A stretch of 64,000 nt of DNA, taken from contig NC_046676.1 in the NCBI RefSeq assembly GCF_003369915.1, forward strand, positions 4,154,001-4,218,000. Direction: 5' to 3'. A model generated the notes under the pieces. That model worked only from the letters and a program-made list of their open reading frames with translations, was not told the DNA's origin and made no database searches. Source of the DNA: Drosophila miranda (lineage: Eukaryota; Arthropoda; Insecta; Diptera; Drosophilidae). Both the position numbers and the translations under genes were made by a program. Every line of letters begins with the position of its first letter. Position 1 is the first letter of the stretch. Of the stretch, positions 24,767-37,689 are shown piece after piece.

Positions 24767-25783
24767 TTAATTTAATTCATTGCGAAGGCGTCGATTACGC
24801 TTCCAGTCTCGCACTTTTTCACGCTGCATATCTTGACGAGTGCGTCGCTGCTGAGGCACTGGACCCCTTCTCCTTGTTGCATTCGTGTCGAATGCTTTAA
24901 AATGTGTAACCCGTGCGGGTGGTTGCTCGATCCCGAGGCCGGTTCGTTGTTTTCTTAGCACTGTCTTCACCGGATATAAGCGTCCACTTTGGTTAGGTCC
25001 CAGCCCGTGCTCTCGGTCCCAGCCTTGCTTGACCATTAGCTGCAGGCCACGATTTTTGGAAGATATGTTGAACTTTTCTAGCTTGTGGGGAGGAAAAGCT
25101 TTCATATTGAACTGGTGCACGGTGGAGGTTTGATGAACATTCCACGGTGTCTCCTTGTAGTTTCTTTTGCAGATACGACAATGGAAGGGCGTTGTCGGGT
25201 CGTCGGCTATTTCTTCCGGTATATCAGCTTTCTCTGAATTGGGTGCAGTTTCTAGAATTTGTACTACTTCCCTATGACCTTTCAGCATGGCCAGTGTGAG
25301 AGCCGTGTTACCAGATTTGTCTCGGACATCTGCGTGCGCCCCATTATGTAGAAGCCATGCTACCGCATCCTTGGCACCCTCACATGCAGCCATCATAAGT
25401 GCCGTCCAACCATAGACGTCGCAGGCGTTCAGCTCCATGGCCTTGTCTGTGATGAGCATTTGAGACATCTCCTCCACCTTGTTGCTGATGGCGTAGCGGA
25501 AGAACTTGCTCTTGTCGAACGGCAGCAGTGGATCCCTCCCGGATCCATTTGACTTCTTATGTGTGTGTGTGGGAATGGCTCTACTAGTAGCTGGTGTGTC
25601 CAAAACTTCCTCATAGAACTTCTGTGCATCAGCTCCGTCCAGACCGTTTATTTTGTGCTTGGTGCCTTTTATCGGTTGCTGGGCGCATTCTATCTGGCCA
25701 GCTCGGACGAAACGTTTCAGTTGTAGCGGCAAAGTGGTTAGTGCCAACCAGTTTGGATGCAATTCGTCTCCAGCTGAATTCAT
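24767..25783 (-). CDS. GPANK1-like ankyrin-repeat and G-patch protein
   Basis: The 338-residue product starts MNSAGDELHPNW. The upstream frame to 25846 is a hydrophobic stretch unlikely to be native. Two ankyrin repeats lie at about 120-180 (DVYGWTALMMAACEGAKDAV, then KSGNTALTLAMLKGHREVV). A C2H2-like element follows at 200-224 (FHCRICKRNYKETPWNVHQT, ending STVH). A G-patch lies at about 243-287 (NRGLQLMVKQGWDREHGLG). The tail is arginine-rich. The order ankyrin, zinc-finger-like, G-patch is that of vertebrate GPANK1. G-patches bind RNA or activate DEAH helicases; the exact role of this protein is not known to me. It is head to head with Xpc, 582 bp apart. Confidence 0.9.
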   Translation of the reverse strand: MNSAGDELHPNWLALTTLPLQLKRFVRAGQIECAQQPIKGTKHKINGLDGADAQKFYEEVLDTPATSRAIPTHTHKKSNGSGRDPLLPFDKSKFFRYAISNKVEEMSQMLITDKAMELNACDVYGWTALMMAACEGAKDAVAWLLHNGAHADVRDKSGNTALTLAMLKGHREVVQILETAPNSEKADIPEEIADDPTTPFHCRICKRNYKETPWNVHQTSTVHQFNMKAFPPHKLEKFNISSKNRGLQLMVKQGWDREHGLGPNQSGRLYPVKTVLRKQRTGLGIEQPPARVTHFKAFDTNATRRRGPVPQQRRTRQDMQREKVRDWKRNRRLRNELN

Positions 25784-26365
25784 TTGCTTTGCAACAAAAA
25801 TCAACGTAGTAAACAATATTATATACAAGTGCTGTAAAACACACAAAAACTAGTGCTGCACCTCTTGTATCGAATCAAATAGTAGTGCCACAAGGTAACA
25901 TATGTGCTGTCTGATTTTGTGTTTGCAAGACAATTAAAAATAAAAACACTTGTTCCCCAGCTTAAGCCTAAATTTCAATAAAAATAGTTCATTCTAATTT
26001 CTCAGAATAATTTACACTTACAATAAATTCAACTCGATATTATCGCTGGAGTTTACCAGCACTGCTGTGTTGATTCGCTGTTTTCGCCCTCTTCGTTTTG
26101 GCCTGTTTTCTTGGCAACCGCGTAAATGTAAATTTCGCAACTTGTTTAAATTGTTATTGAAATAGCAAGCGCAGGTTAATCGTAATTAATTAATTAATTA
26201 GATTAATTACCTAAATGAAACTACCTGAACTACAGTATAAAAGACGCAAGACTTGGTCTTTCGAAATCGTGACTTCAGAACTGCGCACTTAAAATCAATA
26301 ACTGTAAGGGCCACGCTCTATACATAAATGTGAAACGCCCAGGAGTAACGGGAACAGTCCGAACA
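25784..26365. promoter_or_regulatory. Shared divergent promoter region, GPANK1-like and Xpc
   Basis: Only 582 bp separate the two divergent start codons, so both promoters must overlap here or use this DNA. An ATTA tandem (about 26188-26202) and a TATCG motif near 26039 are present. No canonical TATA box stands out for either gene. Confidence 0.5.
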
Positions 26366-29300
26366 ATGTCCGACGAAGAAGAAGACTCGGTGTCCGAGGG
26401 CTTCTCTGCCAGCGAAGATGAGTGGAAGCCCAACAAAGATGCTCGTGGAGGCGAATCATCGGACGACGACGATAGCGAATTCGATGAGATGCAAGTAGCA
26501 GGGGCGGCTGGTGCTGCAGGGCCTAGCGGCCGATCATCTGCGGGCGCGTCAAAAAAGAGGTAAGCAGGCACTCACTGGACATTCAGTCCGTTTTGGTTAA
26601 CACTGTGCTTCAGCAGGGATCAGAAACCGCCAAGCGGCATAAAGGGAGCTTCAGTAAAGAAGCGCAAGCCAAGTGGGCAATCTCTGCGCTCAAAGCTGTA
26701 CAACAAGTACCGACCGCCGCCCAAAACGTTTCAAACTTCACCCTCTCAGCAGAACTCGCCATCAGCGTCGGGTTCAAAAAACGCAAGAACGCCCAATGAA
26801 AGCGGTTCACAGGATCGGCAGTATGCTGATTCCAGCAGTGAATCCAGCGTGGAGGACTATTTGGTGAATCCTGCTGACCTCGATCTGCGCTCGAGCTTCT
26901 TTTCGGCTCAGCCACCGTCAAAGGATAAATCGCCAGCGCCGCAATTCGATTGCAATGCAGGTGTTAAAATTCTCTCCGACTCCGGTTCCGAGGATAACAA
27001 CGACAGCAGCGTCGAGGACAAAGCGACCAATGCGTTTGACTTCCGCGGGCTCCTAGAGAATGCCAACAGTCTGGAGCGCACCAGGGATGCACTGGCCAGA
27101 CGCGCCGTCACAGCCGCATCGCCGAAAAACCGCGCCGCAACAATGGATGTCAATGCACTGCTTGCATTGGGCGAAAATCCAAATCAGAACTACGCCAAGG
27201 CTATCGAATCTGATAAGGACGAGGTGAAGGAGGAGCGAGCAGGGCGACGAGCTGCAGCAGAGGCCCCGCCGCCTCCCTTGGACGGACCGCCTCGTCTAAG
27301 CAAGACCAAGTCGACGCGCATAAAGCGACACACCAAGACGCGGCCCGTGTCCACTGTGGTAGCTGCTGCTCAAGACACAGACGACTCCGATTTTGAGGAA
27401 GTGGCAGGTAGGAGGAAATACAAGTAGTTTGTCTACGCTCCAGAAGGCGAGTGGCGTGTGGCTTGTCGCGTGTCGCGTTTGGAGCATGCTTATGAAAGTT
27501 GGTTGTGGCGCTCGATGGTGTTAATAGGATGGCATCCTGGTATCTGAAAAACAAAAGCTTCCAAATTGCTCTGTATGAGACTGTAGTTTTGTTTTGTACT
27601 TTATTTGTATTTATTCGAGTGAAAATAGAAATTACTCACAGACGTAAGGAACGGAATGAAGCTATGTAGTCGTATCTCTTCGATATATAGTATGTACCTA
27701 TTTACTGTAACATATTGTTAGTCGATCAGACTAAAGAACTAGCCTAACACATTCCCCAGAATTTCACCCCAGTAGATGGCTTTTGTTGAGAGTGCTTTGC
27801 TTTAACCCAAACTAACAATAACTCCTGATGATAACCTGTGAAAGGTATTGGCCCGTCGCACCGACGTCAAGCCGACAAAGTTCGTGATTTGTTTATTGTA
27901 TAAATCCCGTGTATTCGGAATCTGTACATCCCTGCGCCACTTATGCGGGCCTAACCAAGAACCTACTATGAAAACGAATTCGAAAGTTCAACTACTGTGC
28001 TATAGAGGCTTCTGGAAACAAACAGAACACTTAAAATCTCTTCGATATTCATGAGTTCAGTGTAAAAGGATGGGGGGTTAAATGGCCATGGGGATGGGGA
28101 TGGGGTGACATCTGAAAGAGAATTCAAATACTGTTGATTTTTTGTATCTAAATGTGGTTTAAATGTCTGCACACACGAGTATACGGAACCACGATTATAT
28201 GCAATAAAGGCCACTCACTAATTATGAATACTTTATACAAACTGCATTTACATACATACATACATACATACTATACAATAGCAGTACATAAGATTTTTTT
28301 GGGGAGTGTGAAGTTTGCGTTGAGACAAAAGCAAAGTCCCGAATTCAAGCAGATTGAAATTCAAAATGCAAATAATAATTAATGTGCAGTGTGCAGAGTG
28401 CAGAGTGCAAAACATTTGTGTAGTTACTTTATGGCAATTTCAAGTGTTTCAAACAAATGAACAACAAATAGCTAACCTAACCGATTAGAACTGATGTTTA
28501 ACGAATTTACTTTAGCAAAATTATGGCCATTCCACAGAGTATTTAGCATTAGCATCGCATAGCATCTGCAGAGTGAATTCTGAATGCTGAATGCAGAATG
28601 CAGAGTAAGAAAAACAGAATTAAAAAAAGAATAAGTAACTAATGAATCCGTAATTTTAGCGCAATTTAGTGAATGGAATGTTGATTGTAATATTAATTCA
28701 GTAATTCAGTAATTCAGTAATTCGTAATTCAGTATTAAACTTAAAACCGCACTTTAAATGATGTAATAAAATAAATGCAAATGTTAAAAGGAGTTAATGG
28801 CTCTGGTCTGCTGTATGCTCTCGGGGGTGGTGTGCTATCCAGGCCCCTATAATAAATAGCCTTAATGTAAGCCCCCACTTCGCCAGTGTCGCCACTTCCT
28901 CATTGTACCCCACTTCCCATTGCAGACGCGGAACTTGGCAGCGACGAGGATGGTGCCGCCACTCCGAACATCTCTGGCGATCTGGAAATCCACATCGGCC
29001 TGCAGTCCGGCCACGTTACCAAGGAGCAGAAGACCCAGCACGAACTGGAGATGGCGCTCAAGCGTCGCCTCAACCGCGACATTAAGGATCGATATCAGCT
29101 GCAGCACAAGGTCAGTCTGCTGGCCCAAATGACCCGCAGCATGCTGTACAATCGCCTGCTGGGCGACTCCGAGCTAATGAACGGGGCATTGAAGCTGCTG
29201 CCCAGCAGGAATGCCTATCCCACGGAGCGGGGCACCGAGCTGAAGTATCTGCAATCCTTTGTCACCTGGTTCAAAACTGCCATCAAACTACTGAGCCCCC

Positions 29301-31885
29301 AATTGTATCCCGAGCGAACGGCGGGTACCAAGCAGGGCATTGTCAAAGAGCTGCTCACGCAAATTTCTCGTAAGGAAGCTCGCTGCAAGCAGGATATGAT
29401 CTTCATATTTATTGTTCTTGCGCGAGGTATGGGCATGCACTGCCGGCTGATCGTCAATCTACAGCCAATGCCGTTGCGGCCGGCAGCCAGTGACCTAATT
29501 CCCATCAAGCTGAAGTCGAATGAAGCGAATAAGAATCGGAGTCAGACGGTCGACTCCGATGATAAGAGCGTCTCCGGTGGCGAAACGACGGAGCGCAAAG
29601 GTGCTGCCAAGGCCAAGCCCGCGGGGGTGAGCAGTGTAATGAACACTAGCAAGCCAAAGCTGGGCTCCCCAACAGAACCTAAAGGGCCGAATCCCAGTTC
29701 ACGCAGTTTAAAAAGTGTCAAGAAGGAGAGCGGTGCAGCTAAACCGGCCAAAAAAGAGGCTGAAGACATAAAGCCGGGCTGTAGTCCCATCGCAAAGTCC
29801 AGGATAGTCAAGAAGGAACCAGAGCGGGCACTGAAATCTGACGTGGTCGCAAGCCCTCCTAAAAGGGGTCTTAAAGCGCACCCAAAGTCCGAAAAATGTG
29901 TCTTCGAGGAAAAACCAAGTACTTCGAAAGCAGCCAGGCCGCAGTTGTCTGCGCTAAAGCGTGCCAGCACGGTTACAGGAATGGCGGCCGCGGACGAGAG
30001 TAAGAAATCCAGGTTGGCTCCTGACAATGTGTTCTCCCCAGTAGCAGGACGGACGCGCAAAGCAGCTGAAAGGCCAATACCTGCAGCTCTGCAAAAGAAC
30101 AGAGTGGGGTCCCCGCAGAAGGTCGGATCCCCCGTCATTCCTAAACTGGTCTTTTCAAAAGCCAAACTGCAGAATGCCAAGCACAGTGATGCCGAGAACG
30201 CAAATCCCACAGAGAAGCATCAGCCGCAGCATAAGCAGCAGCTAGGTACGCGAGAAACACGGTCGCGTAGCAAGTCGCCAAAGGTCCACATCTCACCCAC
30301 TTTTTTAACGGGTAAATCTGGCGCAGCAAGAGCAGATAGCACTCCGAGCCAGGCGCTTACCAAGAGCCAAGAGGCTGAGGCTGGGGCTGGGGCTGGGGCC
30401 AGAACGGCTCCTGGACGGCAGCTTCGGACTCGACAGCCGAAGATCGGAAAACAGGCCATACCGCAGTTAGATGGCGCCGACGACCTGCCAGTGGCCAAGA
30501 AGCGTCTGAAGTTGGAGAAGCTACATAGGTCGCCCGACTCCGACGAAGTATTTGAGCCAGCCAGGCCAGTGAAGAAAGCGCCGGTTCTGCCCAAGGCAGT
30601 GGAAAAGTTGCGCAAGGACAGGCGAGTCTTGTCCACAGACGATGAGAGCGGCTCAAAAGGCAAGCCCAGGCTTGACGCATCCGACATGTGGGTTGAGGTC
30701 TGGTCCGAGGTGGAGGAGCAGTGGATCTGCATTGACTTGGTGAAGCTAAAGTTGCACTGCGTAGACACCATCAGGGTAAGACATAATATTCCAGAGCCAT
30801 CAAATATGTTAACATCGTGCCCTTGCAGAAAAATGCATCTCCAGGCCTGGCCTACGTATTTGCTTTCCAGGATGATCTGAGTCTAAAGGATGTGACCGCT
30901 CGCTACTGCGCCAATTGGAGCTCCATCGTTCGAAAGGCACGCGTTGAAAAGTGCTGGATCGATGAAACCATCGCTCCGTATCTGGGACGTCGCACCAAAA
31001 GGGACATCTGCGAGGATGAGCAGCTGCGGCGCATACACTCGGAGAAGCCCCTTCCCAAGTCCATAGCCGAATTCAAAGATCATCCGCTGTATGTTCTCGA
31101 ACGGCACCTTCTGAAGTTTCAGGGCCTCTATCCGGCAGATGCGCCGACTCTTGGCTTTATACGTGGGGAAGCTGTCTACTCCAGAGATTGCGTGCATCTT
31201 CTGCACTCCCGGGAAATCTGGCTCAAGAGCGCCCGCGTCGTGAAGCTGGGTGAGCAGCCCTACAAGATTGTCAAGGCGCGTCCTAAGTGGGATAAGGTAG
31301 GCAACTCCACATCGAGATCGAGCAGCGTCATTGACTAATGTAATGTATATGCTCTGCCAGCTCACGCGCTCTGTTATTAAAGACCAGCCACTTGAGATAT
31401 TCGGCTACTGGCAAACACAGGACTACGAACCTCCCACCGCGGAGAACGGCATTGTGCCGCGCAATGCCTACGGCAATGTGGAGCTATTCAAGGCCTGCAT
31501 GCTTCCCAAGAAGACGGTGCACCTGAGGCGTAAGTTCCATTAGCCGTGGGGATACCACGCCATAATTCTCTTGCTATTTTATTTGTGTATTTTTCGTTTG
31601 TCGACAGTGCCCGGACTGATGCGCGTTTGCAAGAAGCTGAACATTGATTGTGCCAATGCAGTGATCGGCTTTGACTTCCACCAGGGCGCTTGCCACCCCA
31701 TGCTAGATGGCTTCGTTGTCTGCGAAGAGTTCCGCGAAGTGGTCTGTGCGGCTTGGGAAGAAGATCAGCAGGAGCAGGCGCGCAAAGAGCAGGAGAAGTA
31801 CGAGACCCGAGTCTTTGGCAATTGGAAGAAGCTCATCAAGGGTCTGATTATACGCGAGCGTCTCAAGAGGAAGTATAATTTCTGA
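26366..31885 (+). CDS. mus210: XPC/Rad4 nucleotide-excision-repair damage sensor (mus210)
   Basis: Six exons: 26366-26559, 26614-27407, 28926-30775, 30829-31296, 31361-31529 and 31608-31885. They total 1251 codons in one frame, close to the size I recall for the D. melanogaster protein. XPC recognises helix-distorting DNA lesions and recruits TFIIH in global-genome repair. An acidic N-terminus (MSDEEEDSVSEGF) is followed by a transglutaminase-like Rad4 fold that starts in exon 3 (FIFIVLARGMGMHCRLIVNL). A long lysine/serine-rich insert splits that fold, which resumes at SDMWVEVWSEVEEQWICID. The beta-hairpin domains follow (HPLYVLERHLLKFQGLYP, TVHLR, LPGLMRVCKKLNIDCANAV, FDFHQGACHPMLDGFVVCEE). 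I chose the ATG at 26366 for its AACA context and fit to the family start. A poly(A) signal AATAAA lies at 31967. Confidence 0.96.
27408..28925 (+). other. Large Xpc intron 2
   Basis: The donor GTAGGA follows GTGGCAG and the acceptor is TTCCCATTGCAG. The 1.5-kb intron is AT-rich, with short repeats (CATA near 28255, AGTAATTC near 28700, GTGCAGAGTGCAGAGTGC near 28388). I see no nested gene. Confidence 0.8.
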
Positions 31886-32454
31886 ATGTTTAATTTTCTT
31901 TGTGTTTTCGTGTCGATTGACTTCCTTCTTTGTCTCAGTTTCGAGCTCCAAATTATGTTCCATTTAAATAAACTGTGCGATTAATTTCTTTCTTTCGAAT
32001 TCATTTATTTAGCGACTGTTTAGTATTTGATTTTCGGTAGCTTTACATATGCATAATCAATCGTATATTATTATTTGGTATCAGTTAATTTACAAAACGA
32101 CTTTTCATTAGCTGAGTAAGTATAAAGACATTGACGACTAACGTTTGAATATATAGAGGAAAGGAAAAACAGTAATTGGGCTCCGACTCTTCCAGGCGTC
32201 GTCAATTGTATCTCATCGAATATCTCATAGTAAGCAGTGTAGTGGTAGTCAAGTCTCTACAAGAGCATGGAATGCATCGGAACACTAGTAAACTAAGGCA
32301 ATCCATAAATTAAATCGAGAACTAATATGCAAAAAGAGTGGCTTATCGCTTCAGTTGGTTCCACTGCGGTACTCCACACTGATCTGCCGATAAGTTCGAT
32401 CAGTTCCAGTCAGAATCAATGGGAATTTCGGTCAAGTTCCACTGCTGCCTAAAC
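31886..32454. other. Convergent 3' region between Xpc and the TBC1D25-like gene
   Basis: The two genes converge on 569 bp that contains 3' UTRs. No other feature was found. Confidence 0.7.
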
Positions 32455-35400
32455 CTACGCAGGCAAGGTCGTGGCCGAATGCCTGCCCGTCGACACGGGG
32501 TTGCCCGGAGACGGTGTCGCACTGGTCGTCTGCTGATGCTGCAAACAGCTCTGGGCCTTCAAATACTCGACATACATTCGCCTGGCTTGGTTGAGAACGC
32601 GTGTAACGTCGTGCTTGCGCACCATTTTGTCAAAGTGCATCGCAATTTCGTTGTAGTCCATTCCCGCTTTCATGATGGTGTTGCGGTGCTGCAGCAGCAG
32701 GGTAAGGCAAAGGAACATCAGGAAGGCATTGCCACCGCCGAATTCTGACGGCGGAGGCAGTGCCGCCGACGTGGTGCCAAGTGTTCCGGCGATTCCATTC
32801 AGATTGCCCGTTCGTTGTGGCGAATGTGTGTACGCGCTCTCGTCGTCGGCATTGGTGGCAATCTCCACAAGCGGGGATACTTCCACCAAATTCGGCTCTG
32901 TTGAGATGGGCAGGATCACCTCTGGCAGGCTACTGCTGTTGCGCATTCCCAGCGGACTATGCCCGTCCAGCAGCAGCTGGCTCTCGTCGATGAACGGATT
33001 GAAGGTGCGGGACTCGTTCAGCTGGACGCTGTTGCTCTTGGTGGCCGCTAGTCGCTGGCGACGTCGCATGTGCAGTTCGCTGACGTCGGGACACGTTATG
33101 ATCTCGTTCTCCTTAAGATCATCTACCATGTCCAGCGTGTCCTTGTCTAGCTCTTCGTACTCTATGGCGTCTGAATCCATCGGCCGTATTGTGCTCTCCG
33201 TGAAGGGGAGGCCGAACACTTGGCGATCCAAGTTTTCCGCCTCCAGACGCAGCTCACGTGTTATTGCGTTTGTCATGGGATAATACTCTTGATCCTGGTC
33301 TGGCTCCTGGTCGGGTGTGCAGCCGCTGGTATTTCGCACCTCTGGCACCCGGTCTCCCGGTTCCCTCTGCTGCAGGTCCGGAGTGCGGAGTACCGGCGAG
33401 ATGTTCTCCAACTCCAGCTGCAGATTGTAGCTGCTCAAGTCTTGCGCCTGTTGTATGGCCGTGGCCGCTGTTGAGGCGCTCCAACTAGTATCTGGCAGCG
33501 AAGAAGAGTCGGACTCATCGAGGGACCCTCCCAGTCCGGCTTTGGTCAACTGAACCAGCGGCTTGGAGAGCGAAGTAGAGTCTGGGGGAGACCGCTTTTC
33601 GCCCAAAAACTGCTGATTGGCAATTCGATCTGAGATGCGGTTCTTATTGATTGTTGCGAAATTGAGAAATTCGTTGAAATTCTTGACGAGCTTGGGCGGC
33701 ATCTGGCTTTCGCCATTACCGGAGATGGCAGTCTCGCCATCTTCATTGAACGGAATACCAATGCGGCTCGTCGATGCAAGCTTCTCCTTGAGGTCCTTGA
33801 AGTGGCTGCCGCTACTGACGCGCTTTACACTCTCGCTGACGTGACTGGCATTCGATGCCAATTGCTTTGCAATGCTATTGCTTACGGATAAAATGTTATT
33901 TTGCTGTGGCTTTTGTCCCACGGGGCCCTGCGGTGCCTCGTCCAAGTTGCAAGATGAGGATGAACTGCACAGGAAGGCCCGTCCTGGAGAGGCTGATTTT
34001 GGGCTTTCCGCGCCTGGGGCCTTTTGGGCATCATCTTTAAAAGGATTCGTTTCAAGAAAACGCGAGGAGTCCTTCCTATCAAATACATCATCATCCTCCT
34101 CGGAATCCTCGCCGGCAGTTAGTTTTTGCACAGACTGAACGATTTTGCTTTCCGTGGCCCCCTCAATTAGCGCCAGCATTTTGGACTCGTCTAGGCTCTG
34201 GTGCACTTTGGCAGAAGTACGTCGTTGACGACGAGCAGCTGCCCCCGCATGACGAGACATATTGTCGTCCAGACTGTGATTCAACCGCTTTGTGCTGTCC
34301 AGAGCATGGCCGCTGGCCCCGAGGGAAGAGCTTAACGAGCTGAGAGATGCGGACGAGCTCTGACGGCGCAGTGCACAGACCTTTGTGTAAGGATTCTCTC
34401 GCGGTTTGTTTAATAGATAAGAAGGACTGGTCGGCGTCGCGCTGTAGGAGCTGGAGAACGTGCTGGCACTGCTGGGCACTGAGGCATCCGCAATGGCCAA
34501 GAATTCCTGCAAGATGCCCATTTCGAATTTGAATAAATCAGCTAAATATATTTTATATTCACAAACCTTCTCAAACAACTGAAGCTCCATTTCGCTACTG
34601 GGATTGCTGCCATAACGGAGCGAGCTCCACTGTACCTCCAGCATGCGCAGCGCATCCTCGAATGGGAACTCCCGCTTCAGCTCGAGCAGCAGCCAACGGT
34701 AACAGAAGAGTAAATCGTCTGCCTGCTGCGACTTGAGGTACTCCCAGAACTCGGGATCGTAGAAGCTTAGTGCCTCTGTGAGGTGTGCGAACTTCTGCGT
34801 CATCGCGATGCCGTCTAGCATGAAGTTACCGCGGACTCGAGACATAATGGCACAGAAGCATATGTAGGCCTGGGCTTCATCGTTCATGGTGACCAGAAGG
34901 GGCGAGGCTATATCCGACATTCCCTGACAATAGCTGACCGAGGGATGGTTCAGGGCGTAGGTGGTGAGGATGTTGAAAAGCGATGCAATGTTCTGATTGT
35001 CGTCGCTGCCGGCGTAGAACGGATGCAGTCGGTCCGTGCGGAGGACATCCTTTTTCACCATGCTAGTTACGTAGGCGAGTTCTCCGGCCACACTGCCCCG
35101 TTTAATGGCCGCCTTCCATGTGTCCCTAAGCCTGCAGTACTGCTCCGACTTGCGCCGCATAAACTCCATACGCTGATGCCCATCCAAGGCCAGTCCGTGT
35201 GTCCCGCCTGGATAGACATTAAGCAGGTGCTTCCACACAACGCGGCGAAGGCTAGGATCGATCCCGCCCAGGAAGATCACCTTGTGCAACTCATCCTTGC
35301 GCTGGATCTGGCCTAGAGCATCTAGGAACAGGCGAAATTCGCTGTCGCACATGGGAGGTCGAGGCGGAAGATTGGCCATGTGTTCCTCGGACAAATTGAA

Positions 35401-36046
35401 TGCCTTCTGAACGATCGAAAAAGTCTTTTCCATGTGATTCATGATGAGACCCGGCAGCTTCGTCTGCATGTGTTGAACATATTTCTGCGAGACTCCCAAC
35501 GACTGTAGCGGCGACACCAGCTCCCGGGCAGATGCATGACCGCCACCACTAGCACTCCCCCCACTTGGGGTGGCAGAGAGTGTCGATGAGGTAATGCTGC
35601 TTGATCGGCTGGTGGTTGCGGGTGACTCCGTCTCGCACTCCCTTACCAGTGTGAACGGTTTCACATCGATCTGCAGCATCAAACAGGGCTCTGAGGCCGT
35701 CTGTATGGAAATGTTGTGAATTCGAAGAAACGCCGCATCGAGGTCCCAATCAGAGCGGACGGCCAAGTAAATTTCATTGCCAGCCGGATCAAAGGCTTTG
35801 TATTTAATGGAGAAGTCGGACTTGACGTCAAACGCCTTGGCGAGCAAAGAGTACAGAACCTCCAAAGTTGTAATCTGGGGGTCTACCGAAAACTTTCGCC
35901 ACTCTGGTCTGGTGGTCGACTCGCATTTCTGCAACCAATGTGAAATGTGATAAACGCGAAGCAGTGGCCTTTGTTGTCTCGCTGGCCCTCTTGCTACTCA
36001 CCTTCACTTTAACTCTCACAGCCTCTCTGGGGCAAATGCCTGCCAT
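32455..36046 (-). CDS. CG8155: TBC1D25-like Rab GTPase-activating protein
   Basis: Exon 1 is 36002-36046 (15 codons, MAGICPREAVRVKVK) and joins at 35928. The join restores the REAVRVKVKKCES sequence typical of TBC1D25. A ubiquitin-like/PB1-like N-terminus follows (VDPQITTLEVLYSLLAKAFD). The TBC domain has GGIDPSLRRVVWKHLLNVYP, the arginine-finger motif VKKDVLRTDRLHPFY and the glutamine-finger motif SYCQGMSDIASPLLV, so both catalytic fingers are present. A long disordered tail follows. Family knowledge: TBC1D25/OATL1 binds Atg8 proteins and acts on autophagosomal Rabs. A 60-nt AT-rich, stop-free segment inside the large frame (about 34507-34566) has intron ends. With it removed the protein is about 1152 residues. 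Antisense and convergent to Xpc. Confidence 0.94.
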
Positions 36047-37689
36047 CTTGTTGTTGCACTTTGCGACTAACTTGTTTCCATTATTTTCATATTTTTTCTT
36101 TTGTTTGTATTTGATTGCTTTGGAGCGAATCGAGAGGTCGCAAGTAGAGCTGTTGTTAGTGATGTGCCGATGTTTACTGATGTTTTCCGATGTTTTTGCT
36201 GCTACCGATGTTGAGAGATGTATCGATGTTTTGCAAAACATCGGTAGTTTAATTTCATATCATTGCAATGCCAAAGTAAGTAAACATATTTAACTTAAAT
36301 TGAATCAAATTTACTATAGATGGTATACATTTGTTTAAATATGAAACTGCGAACGCCGTTAACGTCATTCGAAGGCAGCCCGTTGTGTGTTTGGGAAGGT
36401 ACGAAGAGTACTGCTCAGTCACAGACACATACCTTATTAATATTACAGAATATACAGTACAATCTCATACACAAATACTCATAAATACAATTGTCCATGT
36501 CACTTCATGTGAATGAATATGACGGCACGAAAATTACATTAGCAACTAAGAATAGACAATTGCACTTGTAAACTCGAACCCACCAAAAAGGATGAAGCAA
36601 TAAACTGTTTACTTTATTGCCGCCAAGTACCTAAGTAAATGCACTGATATGTAATCCCCGCACAGAGTAAGTGCACCCTATCTAAAAATACACTCACATG
36701 GAGCCTGTGCGTTCCTTTCCATACAATAAGAGTACCACTGCTAGTTATATAAGGAGATGCATTTGTTCAATAAAACTCAGTATCAGAAACAACCACAACT
36801 GCCTGTCACTAATTTTCCCATCGCAATCATCAGAGGCTGACGCCGTTTCTTCAGATCCTCATTTTGCGCACCGTAGGATACCCACTCCGCAGTCCAACTG
36901 GTTCAAATTCTAGTTGCGAAGATCAAACTGTAGACGGTTTATGTACCGTATACAACACAGCTTCCAACAACACAATTTTTAAGTTTTAAGATTTGTTTGT
37001 ATAATAATAACGCAATAATAATAATATAATCAAATGGGAAGGTTTTTAAACATGTTAACATCGATGGTTAGTTGAAACATCGATGTTTTTTCTCTCAAAA
37101 CATCGATATCCGAAGCGCGGATTTGTCTTAGCCCACTCAACCCTCCTCTATTTAAACAGATTAACGACTTGATTTAAATGGCGGAAAATATTACTGATTT
37201 TAAATTCTTCTTTCCTCTGAACTTAAAAAAAAACCACCCTATTTTTGCTTTAAAATTATTCAATTTTCATTATTTTCGGTGGAATGTAAAAATAACACTT
37301 TGGCTTATAATAGGTTAATCGTTCTCCGTCAAGGATTGGAAACCATATTGCTTAATTTTGATGAATCGTCGAATTTTATTAGCTAGATAGAACATATAGA
37401 CTATATATAGACTTTATATATATATGGATTTAATGAAACTTGTATGTCTGCCTTGCAGACCGTAGTAGTTTATGGAGAACAAAAAATAGTGCCTTTGCGA
37501 ATATCTGAGATATAGGATGAGTTTTATAGGATAGTATTTAAATATCAAAACAATCTTTTGGAAACATATTATTTTGTTACCACAAAAAATATTTTATTAT
37601 ATTCATTTCATACTCATAATGGGTTTAAAAACATCAATGTTCAGTTACATTGATGTATTGCTGCCGACTACGCTTTTTTCCCGTTAGAT
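36047..37689. other. AT-rich intergenic DNA with CATCGATG-type motif clusters
   Basis: No gene is supported. Two clusters of CGATGTTT/AACATCGATG motifs occur, at 36143-36250 and 37058-37112, on both strands. The rest is AT-rich. Confidence 0.6.

Noticed and set aside
30220-30771. 183-codon minus-strand ORF within Xpc
   Set aside because: Antisense shadow of the GC-rich Xpc exon 3.
32672-33283. 203-codon plus-strand ORF opposite the TBC1D25-like tail
   Set aside because: Antisense shadow; the minus-strand frame has full homology support.
36890-36920. GGTTCAAATTC resembling a tRNA B box
   Set aside because: No matching A box, acceptor stem or cloverleaf around it.
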